Part shown: in pieces, positions 1 through 7,884 of the stretch | Numbering within the stretch: position 1 is the stretch's first letter | Layout of the letters: every line of letters starts with the position of its first letter | Assembly: GCA_937983305.1 (NCBI GenBank) | Contig: CALKAJ010000364.1 | Location: 1 to 10,518, forward strand | Direction: 5' to 3' | From: an uncultured Ignavibacteriota bacterium | Lineage (GTDB): Bacteria > Bacteroidota > Ignavibacteria > Tepidaquicellales > Tepidaquicellaceae | DNA length: 10,518 nt | Made by a program: the position numbers and the translations under genes | Notes under the pieces: generated by a model | What the model saw: only the letters and a program-made list of their open reading frames with translations | Told to the model about the DNA's origin: nothing | Database searches by the model: none

Positions 1-145
1 TCCGAAGACTTTGTGAGGCTGTATTTTCACACAGGCTCTGGAGCTTAGGAAGGAGGGGGAAAAGAGATTAGAATCGCTGAAAACACAGATTTTGCGGATT
101 TTCACAGATTTTTTTAACTCTGTAATAGAAATGAGATGTTTTTTT
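1..145. other. Gene-free left edge of the window
   Basis: No convincing gene is visible. A frame open from the window edge encodes about 15 residues and stops at TAG 46-48, so it could be the tail of an upstream gene, but it is too short to identify. A second plus frame is also open from the edge to about position 66. The rest is low-complexity AT-rich sequence containing the short direct repeat listed separately. From 146 onward the spacer becomes a palindrome cluster. Confidence 0.5.
84..112. repeat. Short direct repeat (CACAGATTTT x2)
   Basis: CACAGATTTT occurs at 84-93 and again at 103-112. The 9-nt unit GCGGATTTT lies between them and looks like a diverged copy, giving roughly three tandem units of 9-10 bp. 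Patches of this type occur in spacers of Bacteroidota-like genomes as I recall them. No function is assigned. Confidence 0.45.
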
Positions 146-218
146 CGACTCCGTTAGGAGTCGTACGTTTGTAGAAAAGAGATGTCATCTCTACAAACGT
201 ATGACCCCTATGGGGTCA
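146..218. repeat. Three-hairpin palindromic block
   Basis: Three palindromes sit back to back. P1 is CGACTCC (146-152), loop GTTA, GGAGTCG (157-163). Next, TACGTTTGTAG (164-174) pairs with CTACAAACGTA (191-201), and between them AGAGATG (178-184) pairs with CATCTCT (186-192), making one long, nearly continuous hairpin. P2 is TGACCCC (202-208), loop TAT, GGGGTCA (212-218). The GTTTGTAG / CTACAAAC arms match the ends of the two elements downstream, so this block looks like a rearranged or tail-to-head member of the same REP-like family. Confidence 0.7.
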
Positions 219-238
219 GCTATCGGGGTATTTTCAGG

Positions 239-310
239 CTACAAACATAGCACCCCGACGGGGTGCAAACATCGTAATAAAGCAATCCCGAAGGGATTGA
301 ATGTTTGTAG
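239..310. repeat. REP/MITE-like element, copy 1
   Basis: This 72-bp element has perfect 10-bp terminal inverted repeats, CTACAAACAT at 239-248 and ATGTTTGTAG at 301-310. It contains two internal palindromes: GCACCCCG-A-CGGGGTGC at 250-266 and CAATCCC-GAA-GGGATTG at 283-299. It carries no coding sequence. The architecture fits a non-autonomous palindromic repeat. In other bacteria REP elements are mobilised by RAYT (Y1-type) transposases, but none is encoded in this window, so that link is inference. Confidence 0.75.
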
Positions 311-326
311 AAGTAATAATCTTTTG

Positions 327-400
327 CTACAAACATAGCACCCCGACGGGGTGCGAACATCGAATGGAGCAATCCCGAAGGGATTGATGAATGTTATTTG
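327..400. repeat. REP/MITE-like element, copy 2
   Basis: This is the second copy of the preceding element, starting 88 nt after it. Its first 36 nt match copy 1 at 35 positions, and both internal palindromes are conserved exactly (338-354 and 370-386). The right end has decayed: ATGTTATTTG at 391-400 replaces ATGTTTGTAG, and an insertion of a few bases precedes it. The element ends about 45 nt before the ABC-F start codon, so its hairpins lie just upstream of, or within, that gene's promoter region. Confidence 0.72.
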
Positions 401-430
401 AAATGAACTGAAAATGGAATAATGAATTAG

Positions 431-438
431 TATATTTG
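431..438 (+). promoter_or_regulatory. Candidate Bacteroidota-type -7 box
   Basis: TATATTTG matches the TAnnTTTG -7 consensus described for Bacteroidota primary sigma factors. Transcription would then start close to the ATG at 445, giving an almost leaderless mRNA. This would agree with the absence of a Shine-Dalgarno sequence there. No good -33 element is obvious, and an 8-mer match in AT-rich DNA is weak evidence. Confidence 0.22.
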
Positions 439-444
439 AAACTT

Positions 445-2430
445 ATGATTGCACTTGATAAAATATCCGTAGCATTTGGTGCACGGGATTTATTTAAAGA
501 TGTGAGGATTCGATTCGGTTTAAAGGAAAAAGCCGCTGTTGTCGGCTCAAACGGAACCGGCAAATCAACTCTTCTGAAAATAATTGCAGGAATATATGAA
601 CCTGACAGCGGTACGGTTGTAAAATCAAAACATACAACCGTAGGATATTTGCCTCAGGAAACAGTTGTTCTTTCAGGTAAATCTCTTTACGATGAAGTAT
701 ATTCCTCCGCGGGAGACATAAGGCAAATTCAAAATGAAATTTCGGAAATTGAAACAGAGTTGAAAGAATTCGAAGACCAAACCTCCGAAGATTATCTCGA
801 TTTAATTCAGGAGCTTCACGATTTACAGGTAAGGTTTACGCTGCTTGAAGGTTATCAGCTGAATGCGAAGGTAGAAAAAATACTGAAAGGACTTGGATTT
901 TCAGACAGCGATTTCGAAAGGCAGACGGAAGAATTTTCAGGCGGCTGGCAAATGAGAATAGCACTTGCGAAACTTCTTTTGCAAAATCCGAATGTACTTC
1001 TGCTTGACGAGCCGACAAACCATCTTGATATGGATTCGCTCGTATGGCTTGAGAATTATCTGAAATCGTACAGCGGAATAATTATACTTGTCTCACACGA
1101 CAAAAAATTTCTTGACAATCTTGCAACAAGAACCATCGAGCTGTCAAACGGAGAAGTAAACGAATATGCCGGAAATTATTCTTATTATAAATCCGAAAAA
1201 GAAAGACGCCGTGAGCTGGCAGAAAATCAAATCAAGAACAGACAGAAGTATATAAAAGAGCAGGAAAAATTTATCGAACGTTTTCGTTACAAAGCAACAA
1301 AGGCAAAAGCGGTTCAAAGCAGAATTAAGATGCTTGAAAAACTTGATGAAATTGATATTGAAGAAGAGGAAAGTTCCGTCAGATTTACTTTCCCGCCTGC
1401 AACTCACAGCGGTAAGGTAACATACACAATAGACAACCTGAAAAAATCTTACGACGGGAAAAATTATGTACTTGATGGAATTGACCTGGTAATTTCACGC
1501 GGAGAAAAAATTGCACTCGTAGGGGCTAACGGAGCGGGAAAATCAACGCTATCAAGGATTATGGCAGGCATAGAAAATTTTCAGAGCGGTAAGGTTGAGC
1601 CCGGGCATTTTGTTGAGACAAAATATTACGCACAAAATCAGGCGGAAGAGCTCAATTCCGAGATGACAGTACTTGAAACAATGGAATCAGCATCAACATC
1701 GGGTGAAGTGCATAAGAGCTTAAGAACAATTCTCGGAGGATTTTTATTTCACGGAGATGATGTGTTTAAACCGGTTGGAGTGCTTTCCGGCGGAGAAAAA
1801 TCACGACTTGCACTTGCAAAGATGCTTGTGGAGCCGTCAAACTTTCTGATACTTGATGAGCCGACAAATCATCTTGATATGCGGTCGAAAGATGTATTGA
1901 TGAATGCGCTGAAAAAATATCAGGGAACGATACTCGTTGTATCTCACGACAGGGAATTCCTTGACGGATTCATAACAAAAATTATAGAAGTTAAATCCGG
2001 AAATATTAAATCATATTCCTGCACGGTGAAAGATTTTTCGGATATGAAAGAAAATGAGCTTAAAGAAAAAAAATTATTTGATAATCATATTGAAGATATA
2101 AAAGAAGATGTAAATGATAAAAATGATTTAACACCATACGAGCGCGGAATTGAAATGAAAAAGCGGAAGAAGGAATTGACGAAAGAAATGACTCCCATTA
2201 AGAAGAAAATATCGGAAATCGAATCCGATTTATTAAAAAATGAATCCCGGAAAACCGAAATTGAAAAGGAAATGAGTTCGGAAGATTTTTATAAAATTGC
2301 AGAGAAATCAGTTGATTTAAAAAAGGAATATTCCGATATTTTGGAAAATTTAGAACGATTAAATAAAGCTTGGGATATTGAAACAGAAAAGCTTAATATT
2401 TTGTTAAATCAAATATCTAATATTAACTAA
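445..2430 (+). CDS. ABC-F family ATPase (ribosome-associated translation factor)
   Basis: This is a soluble twin-cassette ATPase of the ABC-F type (Uup/EttA/YdiF-like), without membrane segments. Members bind the ribosomal E site and use ATP to resolve stalled or poorly positioned translation complexes. Cassette 1 has Walker A GSNGTGKST (about 34-42), signature FSGGW (164), Walker B DEPTNHLD (188-195) and H-loop His218. A basic helical linker (about 240-310) corresponds to the P-site tRNA interaction region. Cassette 2 has GANGAGKST (360-368), LSGGE (447), DEPTNHLD (471-478) and His501. The tail from about 530 to 661 is charged and probably coiled coil, as in Uup. I chose ATG 445 because family members begin with MI-L-; an in-frame TTG at 436 would add three residues. 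There is no clear SD. It is the first gene of the probable operon. The ABC-F call is firm; the subfamily is not. Confidence 0.96.
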   Translation: MIALDKISVAFGARDLFKDVRIRFGLKEKAAVVGSNGTGKSTLLKIIAGIYEPDSGTVVKSKHTTVGYLPQETVVLSGKSLYDEVYSSAGDIRQIQNEISEIETELKEFEDQTSEDYLDLIQELHDLQVRFTLLEGYQLNAKVEKILKGLGFSDSDFERQTEEFSGGWQMRIALAKLLLQNPNVLLLDEPTNHLDMDSLVWLENYLKSYSGIIILVSHDKKFLDNLATRTIELSNGEVNEYAGNYSYYKSEKERRRELAENQIKNRQKYIKEQEKFIERFRYKATKAKAVQSRIKMLEKLDEIDIEEEESSVRFTFPPATHSGKVTYTIDNLKKSYDGKNYVLDGIDLVISRGEKIALVGANGAGKSTLSRIMAGIENFQSGKVEPGHFVETKYYAQNQAEELNSEMTVLETMESASTSGEVHKSLRTILGGFLFHGDDVFKPVGVLSGGEKSRLALAKMLVEPSNFLILDEPTNHLDMRSKDVLMNALKKYQGTILVVSHDREFLDGFITKIIEVKSGNIKSYSCTVKDFSDMKENELKEKKLFDNHIEDIKEDVNDKNDLTPYERGIEMKKRKKELTKEMTPIKKKISEIESDLLKNESRKTEIEKEMSSEDFYKIAEKSVDLKKEYSDILENLERLNKAWDIETEKLNILLNQISNIN

Positions 2431-2446
2431 TTTAAAAGGAAAAATA

Positions 2447-3208
2447 ATGAAAAAAGTAATCGGACTTTTTTTAGCTCTTGCAATGATAACATCTTTTGGT
2501 ACGAACCTGCTTTTTGCGGGAGACCCCGATAATGTTACTAATAAATTTGAAATTAAAACAATTAAGAAAGACAGACTTTTAAAGGACTACGAACTAAAGA
2601 AAGATGAGTTCGAGGTAAGGACAGGTAAAAAACTTATTGATGTCTATATGGATTTTCAGCTTGGCGTAGGCTCAACAAATGCAACAATTGGTAATGCACT
2701 TGGAACCGGAACTTATAACACGGAATCAAAAATCGGCGTGAAAACAGGCGGCGTCATCAGCATTGCTATCAGAGATTTATTCAGTTTTACTACAGGAATT
2801 GAATTAAACGGAAAACAATTTTCATTTACACCTCCTCAGAATGATACAGCCGCAAATAACGCTTTTCAGAGTGCAAAAAATATTCTTTCCGGTACTTATA
2901 TGAATATTCCTCTTTATATTAATGTCGGCGGAATGATATCGGAAGATGTCGGGCTTACTTTCTACGGCGGTCCATATCTCGGTTTCAGAGTTAACACTTC
3001 AACAATTGCCGAAACAGGTTTCAAAGATTTTGATTTAGGAATATCAGGTACACTTACAGGAAACTATGTGGTTGCTTATCCGCTTAGTATCTTACTTGGT
3101 GTCAACTTTCAGTTCGGCGGTTTGAATAATCTCGGCGGCTCAAAGTTTATTGATAATATTACAACACAGAATTTTACGGTATTTTCAGGTGCGAGGATTG
3201 GTTTCTAA
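2447..3208 (+). CDS. PorT-like outer-membrane beta-barrel protein
   Basis: The 253-residue protein starts with a signal peptide (KK, hydrophobic core, LLFA with likely cleavage after Ala24). A strongly charged, Lys/Glu-rich, probably helical stretch follows at about 32-62. The rest (64-253) alternates polar and hydrophobic residues and is rich in Gly and aromatics, with segments such as MNIPLYINVGGM and YGGPYLGFRV typical of the PorT/Outer membrane protein beta-barrel domain. It ends in Phe (ARIGF), the usual C-terminal signal for barrel insertion. The location is therefore the outer membrane; substrate or partner is unknown. An SD-like AAAAGGA (2434-2440) lies 6 nt before the ATG, and the gene follows the ABC-F stop by 16 nt. 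The charged segment before the barrel is unusual and may be periplasmic. Confidence 0.85.
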   Translation: MKKVIGLFLALAMITSFGTNLLFAGDPDNVTNKFEIKTIKKDRLLKDYELKKDEFEVRTGKKLIDVYMDFQLGVGSTNATIGNALGTGTYNTESKIGVKTGGVISIAIRDLFSFTTGIELNGKQFSFTPPQNDTAANNAFQSAKNILSGTYMNIPLYINVGGMISEDVGLTFYGGPYLGFRVNTSTIAETGFKDFDLGISGTLTGNYVVAYPLSILLGVNFQFGGLNNLGGSKFIDNITTQNFTVFSGARIGF

Positions 3209-4054
3209 ATGAAAATCGGTGATTATAAATTAATACCGATTCAGACAGGATTGCTTAAGCTTGACGGCGGAGCTATGTTTGGAATAGTTCCGAAAACTCT
3301 ATGGAGCAAAACTAATCCTGCCGATGAAAAAAACCGCATTGAAATGTGCTCAAGGTCACTTTTGCTCGATAACGGTAAAGAGAGAATTTTAATTGATACC
3401 GGTACCGGGCAAAAGCTGCCTTCCAAACTTAAAGATATTTACGCAGTTGATAACAACGAGTACACACTCGAAAAATCACTTGCGACTGCAGGTTACAGTA
3501 CCGATGATATTACAACAGTTCTCTTAACTCATCTGCATTTTGACCATGCCGGCGGAAATACTTTTTTAAACGAAGAAGGAAAACCCCAGATTACATTTAA
3601 AAATGCAGAGTATTTACTGCAGTCGAAACATTTTGAATGGGCAAATAATCCAACGGACAGAGACAGAGCAAGTTTTTTCCCTGATGATTTTATTCCGCTT
3701 GCAGAGCAGGGGAGACTTAAACTTATAGAAGGCGATTATAAAATTAATGATGTAATTTCTTTACACCCTGTAAACGGTCACACAAGAAATATGAGCGTTG
3801 TAAAAATTTCAGACGGCGATGAAACACTTATTTATTTAGCCGATCTTATTGCAATGTCTTCTCAGCTTCATCTGCCGTTTATAATGGGTTATGATTTATT
3901 TCCGGTTGTTACTCTCGAAGAAAAAAGAAAATATCTTTCCGATGCAGTGAAAGGCAACTGGTCACTTTTCTTTGAGCACGACCCTTATACGGAATGTGTT
4001 AAACCCGGATTTTACAAAGATAAATATTTTATTAAAGAGAAATTTACCTTATAA
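3209..4054 (+). CDS. MBL-fold metallo-hydrolase, YtnP/AHL-lactonase-like
   Basis: This 281-residue protein is a metallo-beta-lactamase-fold hydrolase with a complete dinuclear metal site: His108, His110, Asp112 and His113 (HLHFDHAGG), His191 (GHT), Asp212 (LADL) and His257 (FEHD). The N-terminal LDGGAMFGIVPKTLWSK, followed by a DTGTG strand, closely resembles Bacillus YtnP, a quorum-quenching lactonase of about the same length, as I remember that sequence. Lactone or ester hydrolysis is therefore the best guess, but the substrate cannot be read from sequence. No signal peptide is seen, so it is probably cytoplasmic. Its ATG directly abuts the previous TAA (TAAATG), with only a weak GAGG 12 nt upstream, so translation is probably coupled to the barrel gene. 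Confidence 0.92.
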   Translation: MKIGDYKLIPIQTGLLKLDGGAMFGIVPKTLWSKTNPADEKNRIEMCSRSLLLDNGKERILIDTGTGQKLPSKLKDIYAVDNNEYTLEKSLATAGYSTDDITTVLLTHLHFDHAGGNTFLNEEGKPQITFKNAEYLLQSKHFEWANNPTDRDRASFFPDDFIPLAEQGRLKLIEGDYKINDVISLHPVNGHTRNMSVVKISDGDETLIYLADLIAMSSQLHLPFIMGYDLFPVVTLEEKRKYLSDAVKGNWSLFFEHDPYTECVKPGFYKDKYFIKEKFTL

Positions 4055-4060
4055 CCAATT

Positions 4061-5539
4061 TTGCACTTTTCTACTATTGACTACGCCATTGTAGTAATTT
4101 ATTTGATTGGAGTTGCACTTTTCGGAATAATATCTTCCGGAAAGCAAACTTCGGCGAAGGATTATTTCCTCGGCTCAAAAAAAATTCCCTGGTGGGCTGT
4201 ATGCTTTTCAGTTGTTTCTACGGAGACGAGCACACTTACATTTATAAGTATTCCCGGACTTGCATATATTACAAATATGAATTTCCTCCAGCTTGCTTTC
4301 GGATATCTCATAGGAAGAATAGTAGTTGCAGCGGTTTTCATACCGAGATACTACAGCGGGGATTTTTCAACAGCTTATGAATATCTCGGGAAAAGATTCG
4401 GCGAAGGTATGAGGAAGTATGCATCCGTTACTTTTATTATTCTAAGAATATTTGCCGATGGAGTAAGACTTTTCACAACTGCGATTCCGATTAAATTTAT
4501 TACAGGGCTGAGTTACTTTGAGTGCATTGTAATAGTAGGAGTTATTACTCTGATATATTCATATATCGGAGGAGTAAAAGCCGTAATCTGGACTGATGTT
4601 ATTCAGATGTTTGTATATGTGCTTGGAGCAGGTGCTTCGATTATTATTATTAATTCAATGCTTCCAAACGGCTGGAGTGATGTACTGAATATTGCAGGTG
4701 CGGCAAATAAATTTGAGATAATTAATTTTAAATTTACATCACTCGAGAACTTTTTTGCAGGACCATATAATCTTATCGGAGGATTATTGGGCGGTGCTTT
4801 CCTTTCTATGGCTTCGCACGGAACAGACCAGTTAATCGTGCAAAGATTTTTAACCTGTGATAATAAGAAGTCTTCACAAAAAGCGGTTATTTGGAGCGGC
4901 GTGATTGTGCTCATACAGTTTTTCATTTTTCTGCTTGTTGGCGTAATGCTTTATGCTCTGTATGACGGTGCGGCATTTAAAACACTGAAAATTGCCGGAG
5001 AATATATTACAAAACCCGATGAGATATTTCCGAAATTTATTATCGAATCGCTTCCGGTCGGAATAAGCGGACTTGTCGTTGCCGGACTGCTTTCCGCATC
5101 TATGTCAACACTTTCATCCGCATTTAATTCACTTGCCTCTACAACAGTTTTCGATTTATTCAAAAAATTTATTTCAAAAGAAAAAGAGCTTTTCTATTCA
5201 AGGTTAATAACTCTTTTCTGGGGTGTAGTTATAATCGGAACTGGATTGCTTTTTCAGGATGAGACATCGCCTGCCGTTGATTTTGCATTGAAGATACAAT
5301 CTCTGATATACGGCGGATTGCTTGGCGTATTCCTTGTAGGTATGATTAATAAAAAAGCAACAAACCTTAATGCAATAGTTTCATACACATTTTCCATTTT
5401 AATACTTTCCTCACTGTTTCTGCTCTCGAAGTTCAATATTATTCCGTCAATAAATTTGACTTTCTTTACATTCTTTGGAGTTATAATTTCTTTAATTGTT
5501 TCATATACATTTAATTTATTTTCTCGCAAAGGGAATTGA
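4061..5539 (+). CDS. SSS-family sodium:solute symporter
   Basis: The 492-residue inner-membrane protein has about 13 hydrophobic segments spread over the whole length (first about 5-25, last about 462-488) and matches the sodium:solute symporter (SLC5-like, LeuT-fold) family. Family motifs include ETSTLTFISIPGLAY (55-69), GGVKAVIWTDVIQ (170-182), SHGTDQLIVQRFLT (252-265) and the Ser-rich SASMSTLSSAFNS (345-357), which corresponds to the Na2-binding helix of vSGLT. The substrate (sugar, carboxylate, amino acid or other) is not determinable. I chose TTG 4061: it places the family-typical start just before the first helix, and the next Met is at residue 73. The gene starts 6 nt after the hydrolase stop with no clear SD, which suggests coupled translation and possibly a linked substrate. 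Confidence 0.94.
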   Translation: MHFSTIDYAIVVIYLIGVALFGIISSGKQTSAKDYFLGSKKIPWWAVCFSVVSTETSTLTFISIPGLAYITNMNFLQLAFGYLIGRIVVAAVFIPRYYSGDFSTAYEYLGKRFGEGMRKYASVTFIILRIFADGVRLFTTAIPIKFITGLSYFECIVIVGVITLIYSYIGGVKAVIWTDVIQMFVYVLGAGASIIIINSMLPNGWSDVLNIAGAANKFEIINFKFTSLENFFAGPYNLIGGLLGGAFLSMASHGTDQLIVQRFLTCDNKKSSQKAVIWSGVIVLIQFFIFLLVGVMLYALYDGAAFKTLKIAGEYITKPDEIFPKFIIESLPVGISGLVVAGLLSASMSTLSSAFNSLASTTVFDLFKKFISKEKELFYSRLITLFWGVVIIGTGLLFQDETSPAVDFALKIQSLIYGGLLGVFLVGMINKKATNLNAIVSYTFSILILSSLFLLSKFNIIPSINLTFFTFFGVIISLIVSYTFNLFSRKGN

Positions 5540-7812
5540 AAGAAAATTTCGTTAATATTGCTTTTAACCTGCCTCTTGACAGTGTTTATACGTATAGTGT
5601 GCCTGAAAGCCTTGCCGCTTATGCAGTTCCCGGTGCAAGAGCAGTGGTCAATTTCAGTAACAGAATGTTAACCGGCATCATCGTTTCAACCTGCGGTAAA
5701 CCCGAACTTGAAAAGCTCAAGGAAATAAAGAGCATAAAAGATTTTGAGCCGATACTGTCAAAAGAGATAATTGAATTTTCATTATGGCTTTCGAACTATT
5801 ACATCGCACCAATAGGGGAGGTGCTTTATTCTTTTCTTCCGAAATCCGGCTTTGTAAAAAAACCTACAGAAAAGAAAGTAACACCTAAATATCAATCAAC
5901 CGAACTTGATGAAATATTATCAAAGAATAAAATTAAATCTCCCTTGCAAATCCGATTTCTTGAAATGCTTTCGGGTAAGAAAAATATTCTATTAAGTAAA
6001 ATTGTAAAAGATACAGGTATTTCTTACAGCTCGGTAAATTCGTTGTTAAAGAAAGCTCTGATAGAAATATTTGAAGAAGATAAAAAATATTCATACAAAG
6101 ATATTTTTACGGAAGATGAGAAGAAATTAGTTTTAAATGAAGAGCAAAAGTATGCGATTGATGAAGTCTGCAATTCACTTAAAAAAAATATCTTTGATTC
6201 GTTCCTTCTGTATGGCGTAACGGGCAGCGGAAAAACCGAAGTTTATATCAGGATTATTAAGGAGGTGCTGAAATCCGGCAAGCAGGCAATTGTTCTGGTT
6301 CCGGAAATATCTCTGACTCCTCAGTTAATATACCGCTTCAGAAGTATATTTGGTAACAGTGTCGGCGTGATTCACAGTAAACTCTCCGAAGCAGAAAAAA
6401 GCGATACATACGAAAAGATTTTAAATGATGAATATAAAATTATAATCGGAGCCCGCTCTGCACTTTTCTCGCCTTTTAAAAATCCCGGAATTATAGTGGT
6501 TGATGAAGAGCACGACAGCTCATACAAACAGGAAAATTCTCCCCGCTATAATGCCCGTGATTGTGCTATTATGCTTGCAAAGTATCACAATTCGGTTGTA
6601 TTGCTCGGCTCTGCAACCCCTTCGATTGAAAGTTATTATAATGCCGATAAAGGTAAATATAAACTCCTTAAACTTACAAGGAGGCCAACGGAAATTCAAA
6701 TGCCGGAAATTAAAATCATTAATACACAAAAAAAATCTCCGATTGATTATGACATAAAAAGCAGGGATGACCTTATTGAACTTTTCCGTCAGGCGAGAGC
6801 AAAATTTCTTTCAAGAGAACTTGTAATTGCTTTGAGCGGGAGACTTGAGAAAAAAGAGAGTGTTATACTTTTGCAAAACAGAAGGGGATATCATTCATAT
6901 ATCGAGTGTATTGATTGTCTGAGCGTTGAGATGTGCGAAAGGTGTTCAATTTCTTTGACATATCACAAGTCAATAGAACTTTTAAAATGTCACTGCTGCG
7001 GATTTACAAAAAAGAAGCCGAAAGTATGCAGCTCTTGCGGCTCACTCAGGATAGTTGAAAAAGGAGCGGGTACGGAAAAAATTGAAGAAGAAATAATAAA
7101 AATATTTCCGGATGCGAGGATTAAGCGGCTCGATTCAGATTCGGTTACTTCAAAAAATCAACTTCAAAAAGTTTTAAAAAGTTTTTATGACGGAGAGATT
7201 GATATACTTGTCGGAACTCAAATAATTTCAAAAGGACTTGATTTCCCAAATGTAACTTTAGTTGGAGTTGTAAATGCAGATATTGGTTTACTTCTGCCGG
7301 ATTTCCGTTCGACCGAAAAGACATTTCAAATTCTCACCCAGGTATCAGGGAGAAGCGGAAGGAGCGAAAAAGCAGGAGAGGTTTTAATTCAAACTAATCA
7401 TCCGGATTATTTTGTTTTTGAAGATGTGAAGAATCACGACTATAAAAATTTTTACGAGAGGGAACTTCGCATACGGAAAGAATTAAATTATCCGCCTTTC
7501 AGCAGACTCGCACTCATCGAAATTAAATCAAAATCAAAAGAACTTGCCGAATCAAAAATTAAAGAGTTACATTCCTTTTTGAAATCGAGCGACAAAAAAA
7601 ATCTTCTTGAAATAATGCCTGTGGTTCAGCCTCTTTTTTCAAAGATGAAAGATTTTGAGCGTTTTCATATACTTGTGAAAATTCCAAAGCAAAAAGATAT
7701 ATCAGGTTCTTACTTAAATCAAATTTTACGTGAGGCAAAATCTTTTGTGAAGAAATCACTGCCTTCCGGTATGAAGTTTACCATAGATATAGATGCCGTA
7801 AATCTGTTATAG
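5536..7812 (+). CDS. priA: Primosomal replication-restart helicase PriA
   Basis: PriA is a 3'-5' superfamily 2 helicase that recognises stalled forks and reloads the replisome. The 758 residues show an N-terminal 3'-DNA-end-binding region (about 1-105), then Walker A GVTGSGKT (227-234), DEEH (323-326) and GSATPS (358-363). A zinc-binding insertion has eight cysteines (458, 461, 467, 470, 485, 488, 498, 501) with exactly the E. coli PriA spacing, plus an extra Cys487. Late motifs are GTQIISKGLDFPNV (560-573) and QVSGRSGR (602-609), the latter a Ser-substituted form of the usual QVAGRAGR. The C-terminal domain follows. Length is slightly above the usual of about 730. The TTG start overlaps the symporter stop (TTGA); AAAGGG at 5528-5533 is unusually close. 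The first internal Met is at 44, so TTG is well supported. Confidence 0.97.
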   Translation: MKENFVNIAFNLPLDSVYTYSVPESLAAYAVPGARAVVNFSNRMLTGIIVSTCGKPELEKLKEIKSIKDFEPILSKEIIEFSLWLSNYYIAPIGEVLYSFLPKSGFVKKPTEKKVTPKYQSTELDEILSKNKIKSPLQIRFLEMLSGKKNILLSKIVKDTGISYSSVNSLLKKALIEIFEEDKKYSYKDIFTEDEKKLVLNEEQKYAIDEVCNSLKKNIFDSFLLYGVTGSGKTEVYIRIIKEVLKSGKQAIVLVPEISLTPQLIYRFRSIFGNSVGVIHSKLSEAEKSDTYEKILNDEYKIIIGARSALFSPFKNPGIIVVDEEHDSSYKQENSPRYNARDCAIMLAKYHNSVVLLGSATPSIESYYNADKGKYKLLKLTRRPTEIQMPEIKIINTQKKSPIDYDIKSRDDLIELFRQARAKFLSRELVIALSGRLEKKESVILLQNRRGYHSYIECIDCLSVEMCERCSISLTYHKSIELLKCHCCGFTKKKPKVCSSCGSLRIVEKGAGTEKIEEEIIKIFPDARIKRLDSDSVTSKNQLQKVLKSFYDGEIDILVGTQIISKGLDFPNVTLVGVVNADIGLLLPDFRSTEKTFQILTQVSGRSGRSEKAGEVLIQTNHPDYFVFEDVKNHDYKNFYERELRIRKELNYPPFSRLALIEIKSKSKELAESKIKELHSFLKSSDKKNLLEIMPVVQPLFSKMKDFERFHILVKIPKQKDISGSYLNQILREAKSFVKKSLPSGMKFTIDIDAVNLL

Positions 7813-7834
7813 AATATAGTGTTGTTTTTTATGC

Positions 7835-7863
7835 TTGATTTATTAATGCATAATTGTTAAAAT
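7835..7863 (+). promoter_or_regulatory. Sigma70-like promoter candidate for the response regulator
   Basis: TTGATT (7835-7840) and TAAAAT (7858-7863) are separated by exactly 17 nt, with one or two mismatches each to TTGACA/TATAAT. The expected start would be near 7870, leaving a short leader of about 15 nt and no SD before the ATG at 7885. The 72-nt spacer after priA has no hairpin terminator, so read-through from the operon is also possible. Whether this lineage's main sigma factor uses this consensus is uncertain. Confidence 0.4.
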
Positions 7864-7884
7864 GATTTACGATATCTAATAATT

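Noticed and set aside
1..48. C-terminal fragment of an upstream gene (about 15 residues before TAG)
   Set aside because: Too short to identify, and another plus frame is also open from the edge, so a gene cannot be supported.
164..201. Integron attC-like site
   Set aside because: The hairpin lacks the GTTRRRY / RYYYAAC core sites, and there is no integrase or cassette structure nearby.
239..400. Possible CRISPR array from the two similar repeats
   Set aside because: Only two copies occur, they are internally palindromic and 72-74 bp long with a 16-nt gap, and no spacers or cas genes are seen.
327..563. Minus-strand open frame of 78 codons
   Set aside because: It runs through the repeat element and into the ABC-F gene, with no recognisable domain and no SD; it is a shadow.
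4603..4926. Minus-strand open frame of 107 codons inside the symporter gene
   Set aside because: It lies wholly opposite a well-supported transporter sequence and has no family resemblance.
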